A DNA stretch of 64,000 nucleotides from Heligmosomoides polygyrus polygyrus (lineage: Eukaryota > Nematoda > Chromadorea > Rhabditida > Heligmosomidae). Each line of letters starts with the position of its first letter. The first letter of the stretch is position 1. The DNA is taken from NCBI GenBank assembly GCA_947396885.1, contig OX377206.1, positions 47,723,631 through 47,787,630 of the forward strand. Reading direction: 5' to 3'. Under the pieces are notes generated by a model that saw only the letters and a program-made list of their open reading frames with translations, had not been told where the DNA came from and made no database searches. Made by a program: the position numbers and the translations under genes. Of this stretch, positions 23,401-35,440 are shown in pieces.

Positions 23401-24109
23401 GCCCAAAGCCGGAAACTGTCGCTGGGTTAGCCAAGCGTCCGTAGGTAGGTTTGGGCTAGGTTCCTTGCATGGCCCGCCAAACCCGAAGCCGGCGACTGAC
23501 GGTGGGTTAGGCAAGCGTCCTTAACTTGGATTGGGCTACGTTCCTTGCATGGCCCGCCAAACGCGAAGCCGGCGATTCACACTGGGTTACCCAAGCGTCC
23601 TTAACTAGGATTGGGCTACGTTCCTTGCATGGCCCCCCATACCCGAAACCGGCGATTCACGCTGAGTTAGCCAAGCGTCCGTAGGTAGGTTTGGGCTACG
23701 TTCCTTGCATGGCCCGCCAAACCCGAAGCCGGCGATTCACGCTGAGTTAGCCAAGCGTCCGTAGCTGGGCTTGGGTTACGTTCCTTACATGGCCCGCCAA
23801 ACCCGAAGCCGGCGATTCACGCTGAGTTAGCCAAGCGTCCGTAGCTGGGTTTGGGTTACGTTCTTTGCATGGCCCGCCAAACCCGAAGCCGGCGAAGCCG
23901 GCAAGATTGGCGCGTTCCGCACGTACAGCGTCCGCAGCTTGGTTTCGGCTACATTCCTCGCACGTCCCGCCATGCCCAAAGCCGGAAACTGTCGCTGGGT
24001 CAGCCAAGCATCCGTAGGTAGGTTTGGGCTACGTTCCTTACATGGCCCGCCAAACCCGAAGCCGGCGATTCACGCTGAGTTAGCCAAGCGTCCGTAGCTG
24101 GGTTTGGCT
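20492..24109. repeat. 3618-bp duplication, copy 2
   Basis: Tandem copy of 16874-20491, with the match running to 24122. TATAAAAG is at 21368 and 21781. The junctions of both copies fall in a CTTACGTTCC core, where the left copy reads GGCTACG. With one mismatch seen in 3.6 kb, this is one of the youngest large events in the window. Confidence 0.93.
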
Positions 24110-26076
24110 TACGTTCCTTGCATGGCCCGCCGCACCCGAAGCCGTCGACTGACGCTGAGTTAGCCTAGCGTCCGCAGCTTGGTTTAAACTACATTCCTCG
24201 CACGGCCCGCCATACCCAAAGCCGCAAACTGTCGCTGGGTTAGCCAATCGTCCGTAGCTGGGTTTCGGTTACGTTCCTTGCACGGCCCGCTAAACCCAAA
24301 GCCGGCGACTGACGCCTGGTTAGCCAAGCGTCCGTAGCTGGGTTGGCGCTACGTTCCTTGCATGGCCCCCCATACCCGAAGCCGGCGATTCACGCTGAGT
24401 TATCCAAGCGTCCTTAACTTGGATTGGGCTACGTTCCTTGCATGGCCCGCCAAACCCGAAGCCGGCGATTCACGCTGAGTTAGCCAAGCGTCCGTAGCTG
24501 GGCTTGGGTTACGTTCCTTACATGGCCCGCCAAACCCGAAGCCGGCGACTGACGCCTGGTTAGCCAAGCGTCCGTAGCTGGGTTGGCGCTACGTTCCTTG
24601 CATGGCCCCCAATTCCCGAAGCCGTCGACTGACGCTGAGTTAGCCAAGCGTCCGTAGCTGGGTAGGGGCTACGTTCCTTACATGGTGCCCATACCTGAAG
24701 CCGACGACTGACGCCTGGTTAGCCAAGCGTCCGTAGTTAGGTTTGGGCTACGTTCCTTGCATGGTGCCCATACCTGAAGCCGAAGACTGACGCCAAGTTA
24801 GCCAAGCATACGTAGCTGGGTTTGGCTATGTTCCTTGCATGTCCCGATATACCCGAAGAAGGCGAAGCCGGCAAGATTGGCGCGGTCCGCACGTACAGCG
24901 TCTGTAGCTTGGTTTGGGCTACATTCCTCGCACGTCCCGCCATGCCCAAAGCCGGAAACTGTCGCTGGGTTAGGCGAGCTTCCACAGCTAGGTTTAGGCT
25001 ACGTTCCTCGCATGGCCCCCCAACCCGAAGCCGTCGACTGACGCTGGGATACCCAAGCGTCCGTAGGTAGGTTTGGGCTACGTTCCTTGCACGGCCCGCT
25101 AAACCCAAAGCCGGCGATTCACGCTGAGTTAGCCAAGCGTCCGTAGCTGGGTTTGGATTACGTTCCTTACATGGCCCGCCAAACCCGAAGCCGGCGATTC
25201 ACGCTGAGTTAGCCAAGCGTCCGTAGCTGGGTTTGGGTTACGTTCCTTGCATGGCCCGCCAAACCCGAAGCAGGCGAAGCCGGCAAGATTGGCGCGGTCC
25301 GCACGTACAGCGTCCGCAGCTTGGTTTGGGCTACATTCCTCGCACGTCCCGCCATGCCCAAAGCCGGAAACTGTCGCTGGGTTAGCCAAGCGTCCGTAGC
25401 TTGGTTTGGTCTACATTCCTCGTACGTCCCGCCATACCCAAAGCCAGAAACTGTCGATGGGTTACCCAAGCGTCCGTAGCTGGGTTTGGGTTACGTTCCT
25501 TGCACGGCCCGTTAAACCCAAGGCCGGCGACTGACGGTGGGTTATAAAAGCGTCCGTAGGCAGGTTTGGGCTACGCTCCTTGCATGGCCCGCCATGCCCA
25601 AAGCCGGAAACTGTCGATGGGTTACACATGCGTCCGTAGCTGGGTTTGGGTTACGTTCCTTGCACGGCCCGTTAAACCCAAGGCCGGCGACTGACGGTGG
25701 GTTATAAAAGCGTCAGTAGGCAGGTTTGGGCTACATTCCTCGCACGACCCGCCATACTCAAAGCCGGAAACTGTCGCTGGGTTAGGCGAGCTTCCACAGC
25801 TAGGTTTAGGCTACGTTCCTCGCATGGCCCCCCAACCCGAAGCCGTCGACTGACGCTGGGTTACCCAAGCGTCCGTAGGTAGGTTTGGGCTACGTTCCTT
25901 GCACGGCCCGCTAAACCCAAAGCCGGCGACTGACGGTGGGTTAGGCAAGCGTCCTTAACTAGGATTGGGCTACGTTCCTTGCATGGCCCCCCAAACCCGA
26001 AGCCGGCGACTGACGGTGGGTTAGGCAAGCGTCCTTAACTAGGATTGGGCTACGTTCCTTGCATGGCCCCCCATAC
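24110..26076. repeat. Mixed segment
   Basis: Varied S monomers and two L copies (near 24868 and 25274). It includes the block shared with 2604-2926, GTGCCCATACCTGAAG cores near 24685 and 24765, and the two rightmost TATAAAAG variants (25543 and 25703). The variety resembles the first 4 kb. No gene is seen. Confidence 0.82.
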
Positions 26077-26829
26077 CCGAAGCCGGCGATTCACGCTGAG
26101 TTAGCCAAGCGTCCGTAGGTAGGTTTGGGCTACGTTCCTTGCATGGCCCGCCAAACCCGAAGCCGGCGAAGCCGGCAAGACTGGCGAGGTCCGCACGTAC
26201 AGCGTCCGCAGCTTGGTTTGGGCTACATTCCTCGCACGTCCCGCCATGCCCAAAGCCGGAAATTGTCGCTGGGTTAGCCAAGCGTCCGTAGGTAGGTTTG
26301 GGCTACGTTCCTTACATGGCCCGCCAAACCCGAAGCCGGCGATTCACGCTGAGTTAGCCAAGCGTCCGTAGCTGGATTTGGGTTACGTTCCTTGCATGGC
26401 ACGCCAAACCCGAACCCGGCGAAGCCGGCAAGTTTGGCGCGGTCCGCACGTACAGCGTCCGCAGCTTGGTTTGGGCTACATTCCTCGCACGTCCCGCCAT
26501 GCCCAAAGCCGGAAACTGTCGCTGGGTTAGCCAAGCGTCCGTAGGTAGGTTTGGGCTACGTTCCTTGCATGGCCCGCCACAACCGAAGCCGTTGACTGAC
26601 GCTTAGTTAGCCAATCGTCCGCAGCTTGGTTTAAACTACATTCATCGCACTGCCCGCCATACCCAAAGCCGCAAACTGTCGCTGGGTTAGCCAATCGTCC
26701 GTAGCTGGGTTTCGGTTACGTTCCTTGCATGGCCCGATATACCCGAAGCAGGCGAAGCCGGCAAGATTGGCGCGGTCCGCACGTACAGCGTCCGCAGCTT
26801 GGTTTGGGCTACATTCCTCGCACGTCCCG
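26077..26829. repeat. Block repeated at 27808-28561 (offset 1731)
   Basis: It contains three L copies: one with AAGACTGGCGAGGTCC, one with AAGTTTGGCGCGG and GAACCCGGCGAAGCC, and one with GATATACCC. The same ordered trio recurs at 27898, 28149 and 28482 and again further right, which makes it a good lineage tag for the 26-33 kb family. Confidence 0.88.
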
Positions 26830-27483
26830 CCAAACCCGAAGCCGGCGACTGACGGTGGGTTAGGCAAGCGTCCTTAACTAGGATTGGGCTACGTTCCTCG
26901 CACGTCCCGCCATGCCCAAAGCCGGAAATTGTCGCTGGGTTAGCCAAGCGTCCGTAGGTAGGTTTGTGCTACGTTCCTTACATGGCCCGCCAAACCCGAA
27001 GCCGGCGATTCACACTGAGTTAGCCAAGCGTCCGTAGCTGGGTTTGGGTTACGTTCCTTGCATGGCACGCCAAACCCGAACCCGGCGAAGCCGGCAAGAT
27101 TGGCGCGGTCCGCACGTACAGCGTCCGCAGCTTGGTTTGGGCTACATTCCTCGCACGTCCCGCCAAACCCGAAGCCGGCGACTGACGGTGGGTTAGGCAA
27201 GCGTCCTTAACTAGGATTGGGCTACGTTCCTTGCATGGCCCCCCATACCCGAAACCGGCGATTCACGCTGAGTTAGCCAAGCGTCCGTAGGTAGGTTTGG
27301 GCTACGTTCCTTGCATGGCCCCCCATACCCGAAGCCGGCGATTCACGCTGAGTTATCCAAGCGTCCTAGCTGGGTTTGGGTTACGTTCCTTACATGGCCC
27401 GCCAAACCCGAAGCCGGCGATTCACACTGGGTTACCCAAGCGTCCGTAGCTGGGTTTGGGTTAAGTTCCTTGCACGGCCCGCT
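26830..27483. repeat. Linking monomers before the 1652-bp duplication
   Basis: About eight monomers with one L (near 27085), a GTCCTAGC 79-bp monomer near 27362 and the TTAAGTTCCTTGCACGG core near 27465. Only satellite sequence is present. Confidence 0.8.
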
Positions 27484-29135
27484 AAACCCGAAGCCGGCGA
27501 TTCACGCTGAGTTAGCCAAGCGTCCGTAGCTGGGTTTGGGTTACGTTCTTTGCATGGCCCGCCAAACCCGAAGCCGGCGACTGACGGTGGGTTAGGCAAG
27601 CGTCCTTAACTAGGATTGGGCTACGTTCCTTGCATGGCCCCCCATACCCGAAACCGGCGATTCACGCTGAGTTAGCCAAGCGTCCGCAGCTTGGTTTGGG
27701 CTACATTCCTCGCACGTCCCGCCATGCCCAAAGCCGGAAACTGTCGCTGGGTTAGCCAAGCGTCCGTAGGTAGGTTTGTGCTACGTTCCTTACATGGCCC
27801 GCCAAACCCGAAGCCGGCGATTCACGCTGAGTTAGCCAAGCGTCCGTAGGTAGGTTTGGGCTACGTTCCTTGCATGGCCCGCCAAACCCGAAGCCGGCGA
27901 AGCCGGCAAGACTGGCGAGGTCCGCACGTACAGCGTCCGCAGCTTGGTTTGGGCTACATTCCTCGCACGTCCCGCCATGCCCAAAGCCGGAAATTGTCGC
28001 TGGGTTAGCCAAGCGTCCGTAGGTAGGTTTGGGCTACGTTCCTTACATGGCCCGCCAAACCCGAAGCCGGCGATTCACGCTGAGTTAGCCAAGCGTCCGT
28101 AGCTGGATTTGGGTTACGTTCCTTGCATGGCACGCCAAACCCGAACCCGGCGAAGCCGGCAAGTTTGGCGCGGTCCGCACGTACAGCGTCCGCAGCTTGG
28201 TTTGGGCTACATTCCTCGCACGTCCCGCCATGCCCAAAGCCGGAAACTGTCGCTGGGTTAGCCAAGCGTCCGTAGGTAGGTTTGGGCTACGTTCCTTGCA
28301 TGGCCCGCCACAACCGAAGCCGTTGACTGACGCTTAGTTAGCCAATCGTCCGCAGCTTGGTTTAAACTACATTCATCGCACTGCCCGCCATACCCAAAGC
28401 CGCAAACTGTCGCTGGGTTAGCCAATCGTCCGTAGCTGGGTTTCGGTTACGTTCCTTGCATGGCCCGATATACCCGAAGCAGGCGAAGCCGGCAAGATTG
28501 GCGCGGTCCGCACGTACAGCGTCCGCAGCTTGGTTTGGGCTACATTCCTCGCACGTCCCGCCATGCCCAAAGCCGGAAACTGTCGCTGGGTTAGCCAAGC
28601 GTCCGTAGGTAGGTTTGTGCTACGTTCCTTACATGGCCCGCCAAACCCGAAGCCGGCGATTCACGCTGAGTTAGCCAAGCGTCCGTAGCTGGGTTTGGGT
28701 TACGTTCCTTGCATGGCACGCCAAACCCGAACCCGGCGAAGCCGGCAAGATTGGCGCGGTCCGCACGTACAGCGTCCGCAGCTTGGTTTGGGCGACATTC
28801 CTCGCACGTCCCGCCATGCCCAAAGCCGGAAACTGTCGCTGGGTTACCCAAGCGTCCGTAGCTGGGTTTGGGCTACGTTCCTTGCATGGCCCGCCAAACC
28901 CGAAGCCGGCGACTGACGGTGGGTTAGGCAAGCGTCCTTAACTAGGATTGGGCTACGTTCCTTGCATGGCCCCCCGTACCCGAAACCGGCGATTCACGCT
29001 GAGTTAGCCAAGCGTCCGTAGGTAGGTTTGGGCTACGTTCCTTGCATGGCCCGCCAAACCCGAAGCCGGCGATTCACGCTGAGTTAGCCAAGCGTCCGTA
29101 GCTGGGCTTGGGTTACGTTCCTTACATGGCCCGCC
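27484..29135. repeat. 1652-bp duplication, copy 1
   Basis: It matches 29136-30787 and beyond, to 31152, at offset 1652, equal to four L plus sixteen S. Differences seen are GGGCGACATTCC near 28791 (GGGCTACATTCC in copy 2) and GCGGTCCGC against GCGCTCCGC near 28174/29826. Confidence 0.9.
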
Positions 29136-31152
29136 AAACCCGAAGCCGGCGATTCACGCTGAGTTAGCCAAGCGTCCGTAGCTGGGTTTGGGTTACGTTC
29201 TTTGCATGGCCCGCCAAACCCGAAGCCGGCGACTGACGGTGGGTTAGGCAAGCGTCCTTAACTAGGATTGGGCTACGTTCCTTGCATGGCCCCCCATACC
29301 CGAAACCGGCGATTCACGCTGAGTTAGCCAAGCGTCCGCAGCTTGGTTTGGGCTACATTCCTCGCACGTCCCGCCATGCCCAAAGCCGGAAACTGTCGCT
29401 GGGTTAGCCAAGCGTCCGTAGGTAGGTTTGTGCTACGTTCCTTACATGGCCCGCCAAACCCGAAGCCGGCGATTCACGCTGAGTTAGCCAAGCGTCCGTA
29501 GGTAGGTTTGGGCTACGTTCCTTGCATGGCCCGCCAAACCCGAAGCCGGCGAAGCCGGCAAGACTGGCGAGGTCCGCACGTACAGCGTCCGCAGCTTGGT
29601 TTGGGCTACATTCCTCGCACGTCCCGCCATGCCCAAAGCCGGAAATTGTCGCTGGGTTAGCCAAGCGTCCGTAGGTAGGTTTGGGCTACGTTCCTTACAT
29701 GGCCCGCCAAACCCGAAGCCGGCGATTCACGCTGAGTTAGCCAAGCGTCCGTAGCTGGATTTGGGTTACGTTCCTTGCATGGCACGCCAAACCCGAACCC
29801 GGCGAAGCCGGCAAGTTTGGCGCGCTCCGCACGTACAGCGTCCGCAGCTTGGTTTGGGCTACATTCCTCGCACGTCCCGCCATGCCCAAAGCCGGAAACT
29901 GTCGCTGGGTTAGCCAAGCGTCCGTAGGTAGGTTTGGGCTACGTTCCTTGCATGGCCCGCCACAACCGAAGCCGTTGACTGACGCTTAGTTAGCCAATCG
30001 TCCGCAGCTTGGTTTAAACTACATTCATCGCACTGCCCGCCATACCCAAAGCCGCAAACTGTCGCTGGGTTAGCCAATCGTCCGTAGCTGGGTTTCGGTT
30101 ACGTTCCTTGCATGGCCCGATATACCCGAAGCAGGCGAAGCCGGCAAGATTGGCGCGGTCCGCACGTACAGCGTCCGCAGCTTGGTTTGGGCTACATTCC
30201 TCGCACGTCCCGCCATGCCCAAAGCCGGAAACTGTCGCTGGGTTAGCCAAGCGTCCGTAGGTAGGTTTGTGCTACGTTCCTTACATGGCCCGCCAAACCC
30301 GAAGCCGGCGATTCACGCTGAGTTAGCCAAGCGTCCGTAGCTGGGTTTGGGTTACGTTCCTTGCATGGCACGCCAAACCCGAACCCGGCGAAGCCGGCAA
30401 GATTGGCGCGGTCCGCACGTACAGCGTCCGCAGCTTGGTTTGGGCTACATTCCTCGCACGTCCCGCCATGCCCAAAGCCGGAAACTGTCGCTGGGTTACC
30501 CAAGCGTCCGTAGCTGGGTTTGGGCTACGTTCCTTGCATGGCCCGCCAAACCCGAAGCCGGCGACTGACGGTGGGTTAGGCAAGCGTCCTTAACTAGGAT
30601 TGGGCTACGTTCCTTGCATGGCCCCCCGTACCCGAAACCGGCGATTCACGCTGAGTTAGCCAAGCGTCCGTAGGTAGCTTTGGGCTACGTTCCTTGCATG
30701 GCCCGCCAAACCCGAAGCCGGCGATTCACGCTGAGTTAGCCAAGCGTCCGTAGCTGGGCTTGGGTTACGTTCCTTACATGGCCCGCCAAACCCGAAGCCG
30801 GCGATTCACGCTGAGTTAGCCAAGCGTCCGTAGCTGGGTTTGGGTTACGTTCTTTGCATGGCCCGCCAAACCCGAAGCCGGCGACTGACGGTGGGTTAGG
30901 CAAGCGTCCTTAACTAGGATTGGGCTACGTTCCTTGCATGGCCCCCCATACCCGAAACCGGCGATTCACGCTGAGTTAGCCAAGCGTCCGCAGCTTGGTT
31001 TGGGCTACATTCCTCGCACGTCCCGCCATGCTCAAAGCCGGAAACTGTCGCTGGGTTAGCCAAGCGTCCGTAGGTAGGTTTGTGCTACGTTCCTTACATG
31101 GCCCGCCAAACCCGAAGCCGGCGATTCACGCTGAGTTAGCCAAGCGTCCGTA
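29136..31152. repeat. 1652-bp duplication, copy 2 with extension
   Basis: It matches 27484-29500. A GTAGGTAGCTTTGGG head near 30671 is private to this copy and its own descendants near 33895. From 30333 the L-to-L distance is 813 bp (one L plus nine S). Confidence 0.88.
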
Positions 31153-32216
31153 GCTGGGTTTGGGTTACGTTCCTTGCATGGCACGCCAAACCCGAACCCG
31201 GCGAAGCCGGCAAGATTGGCGCGGTCCGCACGTACAGCGTCCGCAGCTTGGTTTGGGCTACATTCCTCGCACGTCCCGCCATGCCCAAAGCCGGAAACTG
31301 TCGCTGGGTTACCCAAGCGTCCGTAGCTGGGTTTGGGCTACGTTCCTTGCATGGCCCGCCAAACCCGAAGCCGGCGACTGACGGTGGGTTAGGCAAGCGT
31401 CCTTAACTAGGATTGGGCTACGTTCCTTGCATGGCCCCCCGTACCCGAAACCGGCGATTCACGCTGAGTTAGCCAAGCGTCCGTAGCTGGGCTTGGGTTA
31501 CGTTCCTTACATGGCCCGCCAAACCCGAAGCCGGCGATTCACGCTGAGTTAGCCAAGCGTCCGTAGCTGGGTTTGGGTTACGTTCTTTGCATGGCCCGCC
31601 AAACCCGAAGCCGGCGACTGACGGTGGGTTAGGCAAGCGTCCTTAACTAGGATTGGGCTACGTTCCTTGCATGGCCCCCCATACCCGAAACCGGCGATTC
31701 ACGCTGAGTTAGCCAAGCGTCCGCAGCTTGGTTTGGGCTACATTCCTCGCACGTCCCGCCATGCCCAAAGCCGGAAACTGTCGCTGGGTTAGCCAAGCGT
31801 CCGTAGGTAGGTTTGTGCTACGTTCCTTACATGGCCCGCCAAACCCGAAGCCGGCGATTCACGCTGAGTTAGCCAAGCGTCCGTAGCTGGGTTTGGGTTA
31901 CGTTCCTTGCATGGCACGCCAAACCCGAACCCGGCGAAGCCGGCAAGATTGGCGCGGTCCGCACGTACAGCGTCCGCAGCTTGGTTTGGGCTACATTCCT
32001 CGCACGTCCCGCCAAACCCGAAGCCGGCGACTGACGGTGGGTTAGGCAAGCGTCCTTAACTAGGATTGGGCTACGTTCCTTGCATGGCCCCCCATACCCG
32101 AAACCGGCGATTCACGCTGAGTTAGCCAAGCGTCCGTAGGTAGGTTTGGGCTACGTTCCTTGCATGGCCCGCCACACCCGAAGCCGTCGACTGACGCTGA
32201 GTTAGCCTAGCGTCCG
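29532..32216. repeat. Source of a nested duplication copied into 32250-35440
   Basis: 29532-30640 matches 32250-33358 at offset 2718, and 30134-32216 matches 33358-35440 at offset 3224. The difference of the two offsets, 506 bp, is two L plus four S: the interval 30134-30640 is therefore represented twice in the right-hand copy. Confidence 0.9.
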
Positions 32217-32249
32217 TAGCTGGGTTTGGGTTACGTTCCTTGCATGGCA

Positions 32250-35200
32250 CGCCAAACCCGAAGCCGGCGAAGCCGGCAAGACTGGCGAGGTCCGCACGTA
32301 CAGCGTCCGCAGCTTGGTTTGGGCTACATTCCTCGCACGTCCCGCCATGCCCAAAGCCGGAAATTGTCGCTGGGTTAGCCAAGCGTCCGTAGGTAGGTTT
32401 GGGCTACGTTCCTTACATGGCCCGCCAAACCCGAAGCCGGCGATTCACGCTGAGTTAGCCAAGCGTCCGTAGCTGGATTTGGGTTACGTTCCTTGCATGG
32501 CACGCCAAACCCGAACCCGGCGAAGCCGGCAAGTTTGGCGCGCTCCGCACGTACAGCGTCCGCAGCTTGGTTTGGGCTACATTCCTCGCACGTCCCGCCA
32601 TGCCCAAAGCCGGAAACTGTCGCTGGGTTAGCCAAGCGTCCGTAGGTAGGTTTGGGCTACGTTCCTTGCATGGCCCGCCACAACCGAAGCCGTTGACTGA
32701 CGCTTAGTTAGCCAATCGTCCGCAGCTTGGTTTAAACTACATTCATCGCACTGCCCGCCATACCCAAAGCCGCAAACTGTCGCTGGGTTAGCCAATCGTC
32801 CGTAGCTGGGTTTCGGTTACGTTCCTTGCATGGCCCGATATACCCGAAGCAGGCGAAGCCGGCAAGATTGGCGCGGTCCGCACGTACAGCGTCCGCAGCT
32901 TGGTTTGGGCTACATTCCTCGCACGTCCCGCCATGCCCAAAGCCGGAAACTGTCGCTGGGTTAGCCAAGCGTCCGTAGGTAGGTTTGTGCTACGTTCCTT
33001 ACATGGCCCGCCAAACCCGAAGCCGGCGATTCACGCTGAGTTAGCCAAGCGTCCGTAGCTGGGTTTGGGTTACGTTCCTTGCATGGCACGCCAAACCCGA
33101 ACCCGGCGAAGCCGGCAAGATTGGCGCGGTCCGCACGTACAGCGTCCGCAGCTTGGTTTGGGCTACATTCCTCGCACGTCCCGCCATGCCCAAAGCCGGA
33201 AACTGTCGCTGGGTTACCCAAGCGTCCGTAGCTGGGTTTGGGCTACGTTCCTTGCATGGCCCGCCAAACCCGAAGCCGGCGACTGACGGTGGGTTAGGCA
33301 AGCGTCCTTAACTAGGATTGGGCTACGTTCCTTGCATGGCCCCCCGTACCCGAAACCGGCGAAGCCGGCAAGATTGGCGCGGTCCGCACGTACAGCGTCC
33401 GCAGCTTGGTTTGGGCTACATTCCTCGCACGTCCCGCCATGCCCAAAGCCGGAAACTGTCGCTGGGTTAGCCAAGCGTCCGTAGGTAGGTTTGTGCTACG
33501 TTCCTTACATGGCCCGCCAAACCCGAAGCCGGCGATTCACGCTGAGTTAGCCAAGCGTCCGTAGCTGGGTTTGGGTTACGTTCCTTGCATGGCACGCCAA
33601 ACCCGAACCCGGCGAAGCCGGCAAGATTGGCGCGGTCCGCACGTACAGCGTCCGCAGCTTGGTTTGGGCTACATTCCTCGCACGTCCCGCCATGCCCAAA
33701 GCCGGAAACTGTCGCTGGGTTACCCAAGCGTCCGTAGCTGGGTTTGGGCTACGTTCCTTGCATGGCCCGCCAAACCCGAAGCCGGCGACTGACGGTGGGT
33801 TAGGCAAGCGTCCTTAACTAGGATTGGGCTACGTTCCTTGCATGGCCCCCCGTACCCGAAACCGGCGATTCACGCTGAGTTAGCCAAGCGTCCGTAGGTA
33901 GCTTTGGGCTACGTTCCTTGCATGGCCCGCCAAACCCGAAGCCGGCGATTCACGCTGAGTTAGCCAAGCGTCCGTAGCTGGGCTTGGGTTACGTTCCTTA
34001 CATGGCCCGCCAAACCCGAAGCCGGCGATTCACGCTGAGTTAGCCAAGCGTCCGTAGCTGGGTTTGGGTTACGTTCTTTGCATGGCCCGCCAAACCCGAA
34101 GCCGGCGACTGACGGTGGGTTAGGCAAGCGTCCTTAACTAGGATTGGGCTACGTTCCTTGCATGGCCCCCCATACCCGAAACCGGCGATTCACGCTGAGT
34201 TAGCCAAGCGTCCGCAGCTTGGTTTGGGCTACATTCCTCGCACGTCCCGCCATGCCCAAAGCCGGAAACTGTCGCTGGGTTAGCCAAGCGTCCGTAGGTA
34301 GGTTTGTGCTACGTTCCTTACATGGCCCGCCAAACCCGAAGCCGGCGATTCACGCTGAGTTAGCCAAGCGTCCGTAGCTGGGTTTGGGTTACGTTCCTTG
34401 CATGGCACGCCAAACCCGAACCCGGCGAAGCCGGCAAGATTGGCGCGGTCCGCACGTACAGCGTCCGCAGCTTGGTTTGGGCTACATTCCTCGCACGTCC
34501 CGCCATGCCCAAAGCCGGAAACTGTCGCTGGGTTACCCAAGCGTCCGTAGCTGGGTTTGGGCTACGTTCCTTGCATGGCCCGCCAAACCCGAAGCCGGCG
34601 ACTGACGGTGGGTTAGGCAAGCGTCCTTAACTAGGATTGGGCTACGTTCCTTGCATGGCCCCCCGTACCCGAAACCGGCGATTCACGCTGAGTTAGCCAA
34701 GCGTCCGTAGCTGGGCTTGGGTTACGTTCCTTACATGGCCCGCCAAACCCGAAGCCGGCGATTCACGCTGAGTTAGCCAAGCGTCCGTAGCTGGGTTTGG
34801 GTTACGTTCTTTGCATGGCCCGCCAAACCCGAAGCCGGCGACTGACGGTGGGTTAGGCAAGCGTCCTTAACTAGGATTGGGCTACGTTCCTTGCATGGCC
34901 CCCCATACCCGAAACCGGCGATTCACGCTGAGTTAGCCAAGCGTCCGCAGCTTGGTTTGGGCTACATTCCTCGCACGTCCCGCCATGCCCAAAGCCGGAA
35001 ACTGTCGCTGGGTTAGCCAAGCGTCCGTAGGTAGGTTTGTGCTACGTTCCTTACATGGCCCGCCAAACCCGAAGCCGGCGATTCACGCTGAGTTAGCCAA
35101 GCGTCCGTAGCTGGGTTTGGGTTACGTTCCTTGCATGGCACGCCAAACCCGAACCCGGCGAAGCCGGCAAGATTGGCGCGGTCCGCACGTACAGCGTCCG

Positions 35201-35440
35201 CAGCTTGGTTTGGGCTACATTCCTCGCACGTCCCGCCAAACCCGAAGCCGGCGACTGACGGTGGGTTAGGCAAGCGTCCTTAACTAGGATTGGGCTACGT
35301 TCCTTGCATGGCCCCCCATACCCGAAACCGGCGATTCACGCTGAGTTAGCCAAGCGTCCGTAGGTAGGTTTGGGCTACGTTCCTTGCATGGCCCGCCACA
35401 CCCGAAGCCGTCGACTGACGCTGAGTTAGCCTAGCGTCCG
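32250..35440. repeat. Nested duplication product with internal 506-bp re-duplication
   Basis: The right-hand copy of 29532-32216. L starts near 33046, 33300 and 33553 are about 253 bp apart, as expected if the copy gained an extra pair of L-headed units. The descendant of 31031 reads CATGCCC where the source has CATGCTC. The match ends at the TAGCGTCCGCAGC head near 35440. Confidence 0.88.

Noticed and set aside
24737..25108. Longest open frames (123 codons here and at 15170-15541) as possible real proteins
   Set aside because: They are translations of four to five consecutive monomers read through a shortened monomer that happens to keep the frame. Their composition follows the repeat and no known fold is recognisable.
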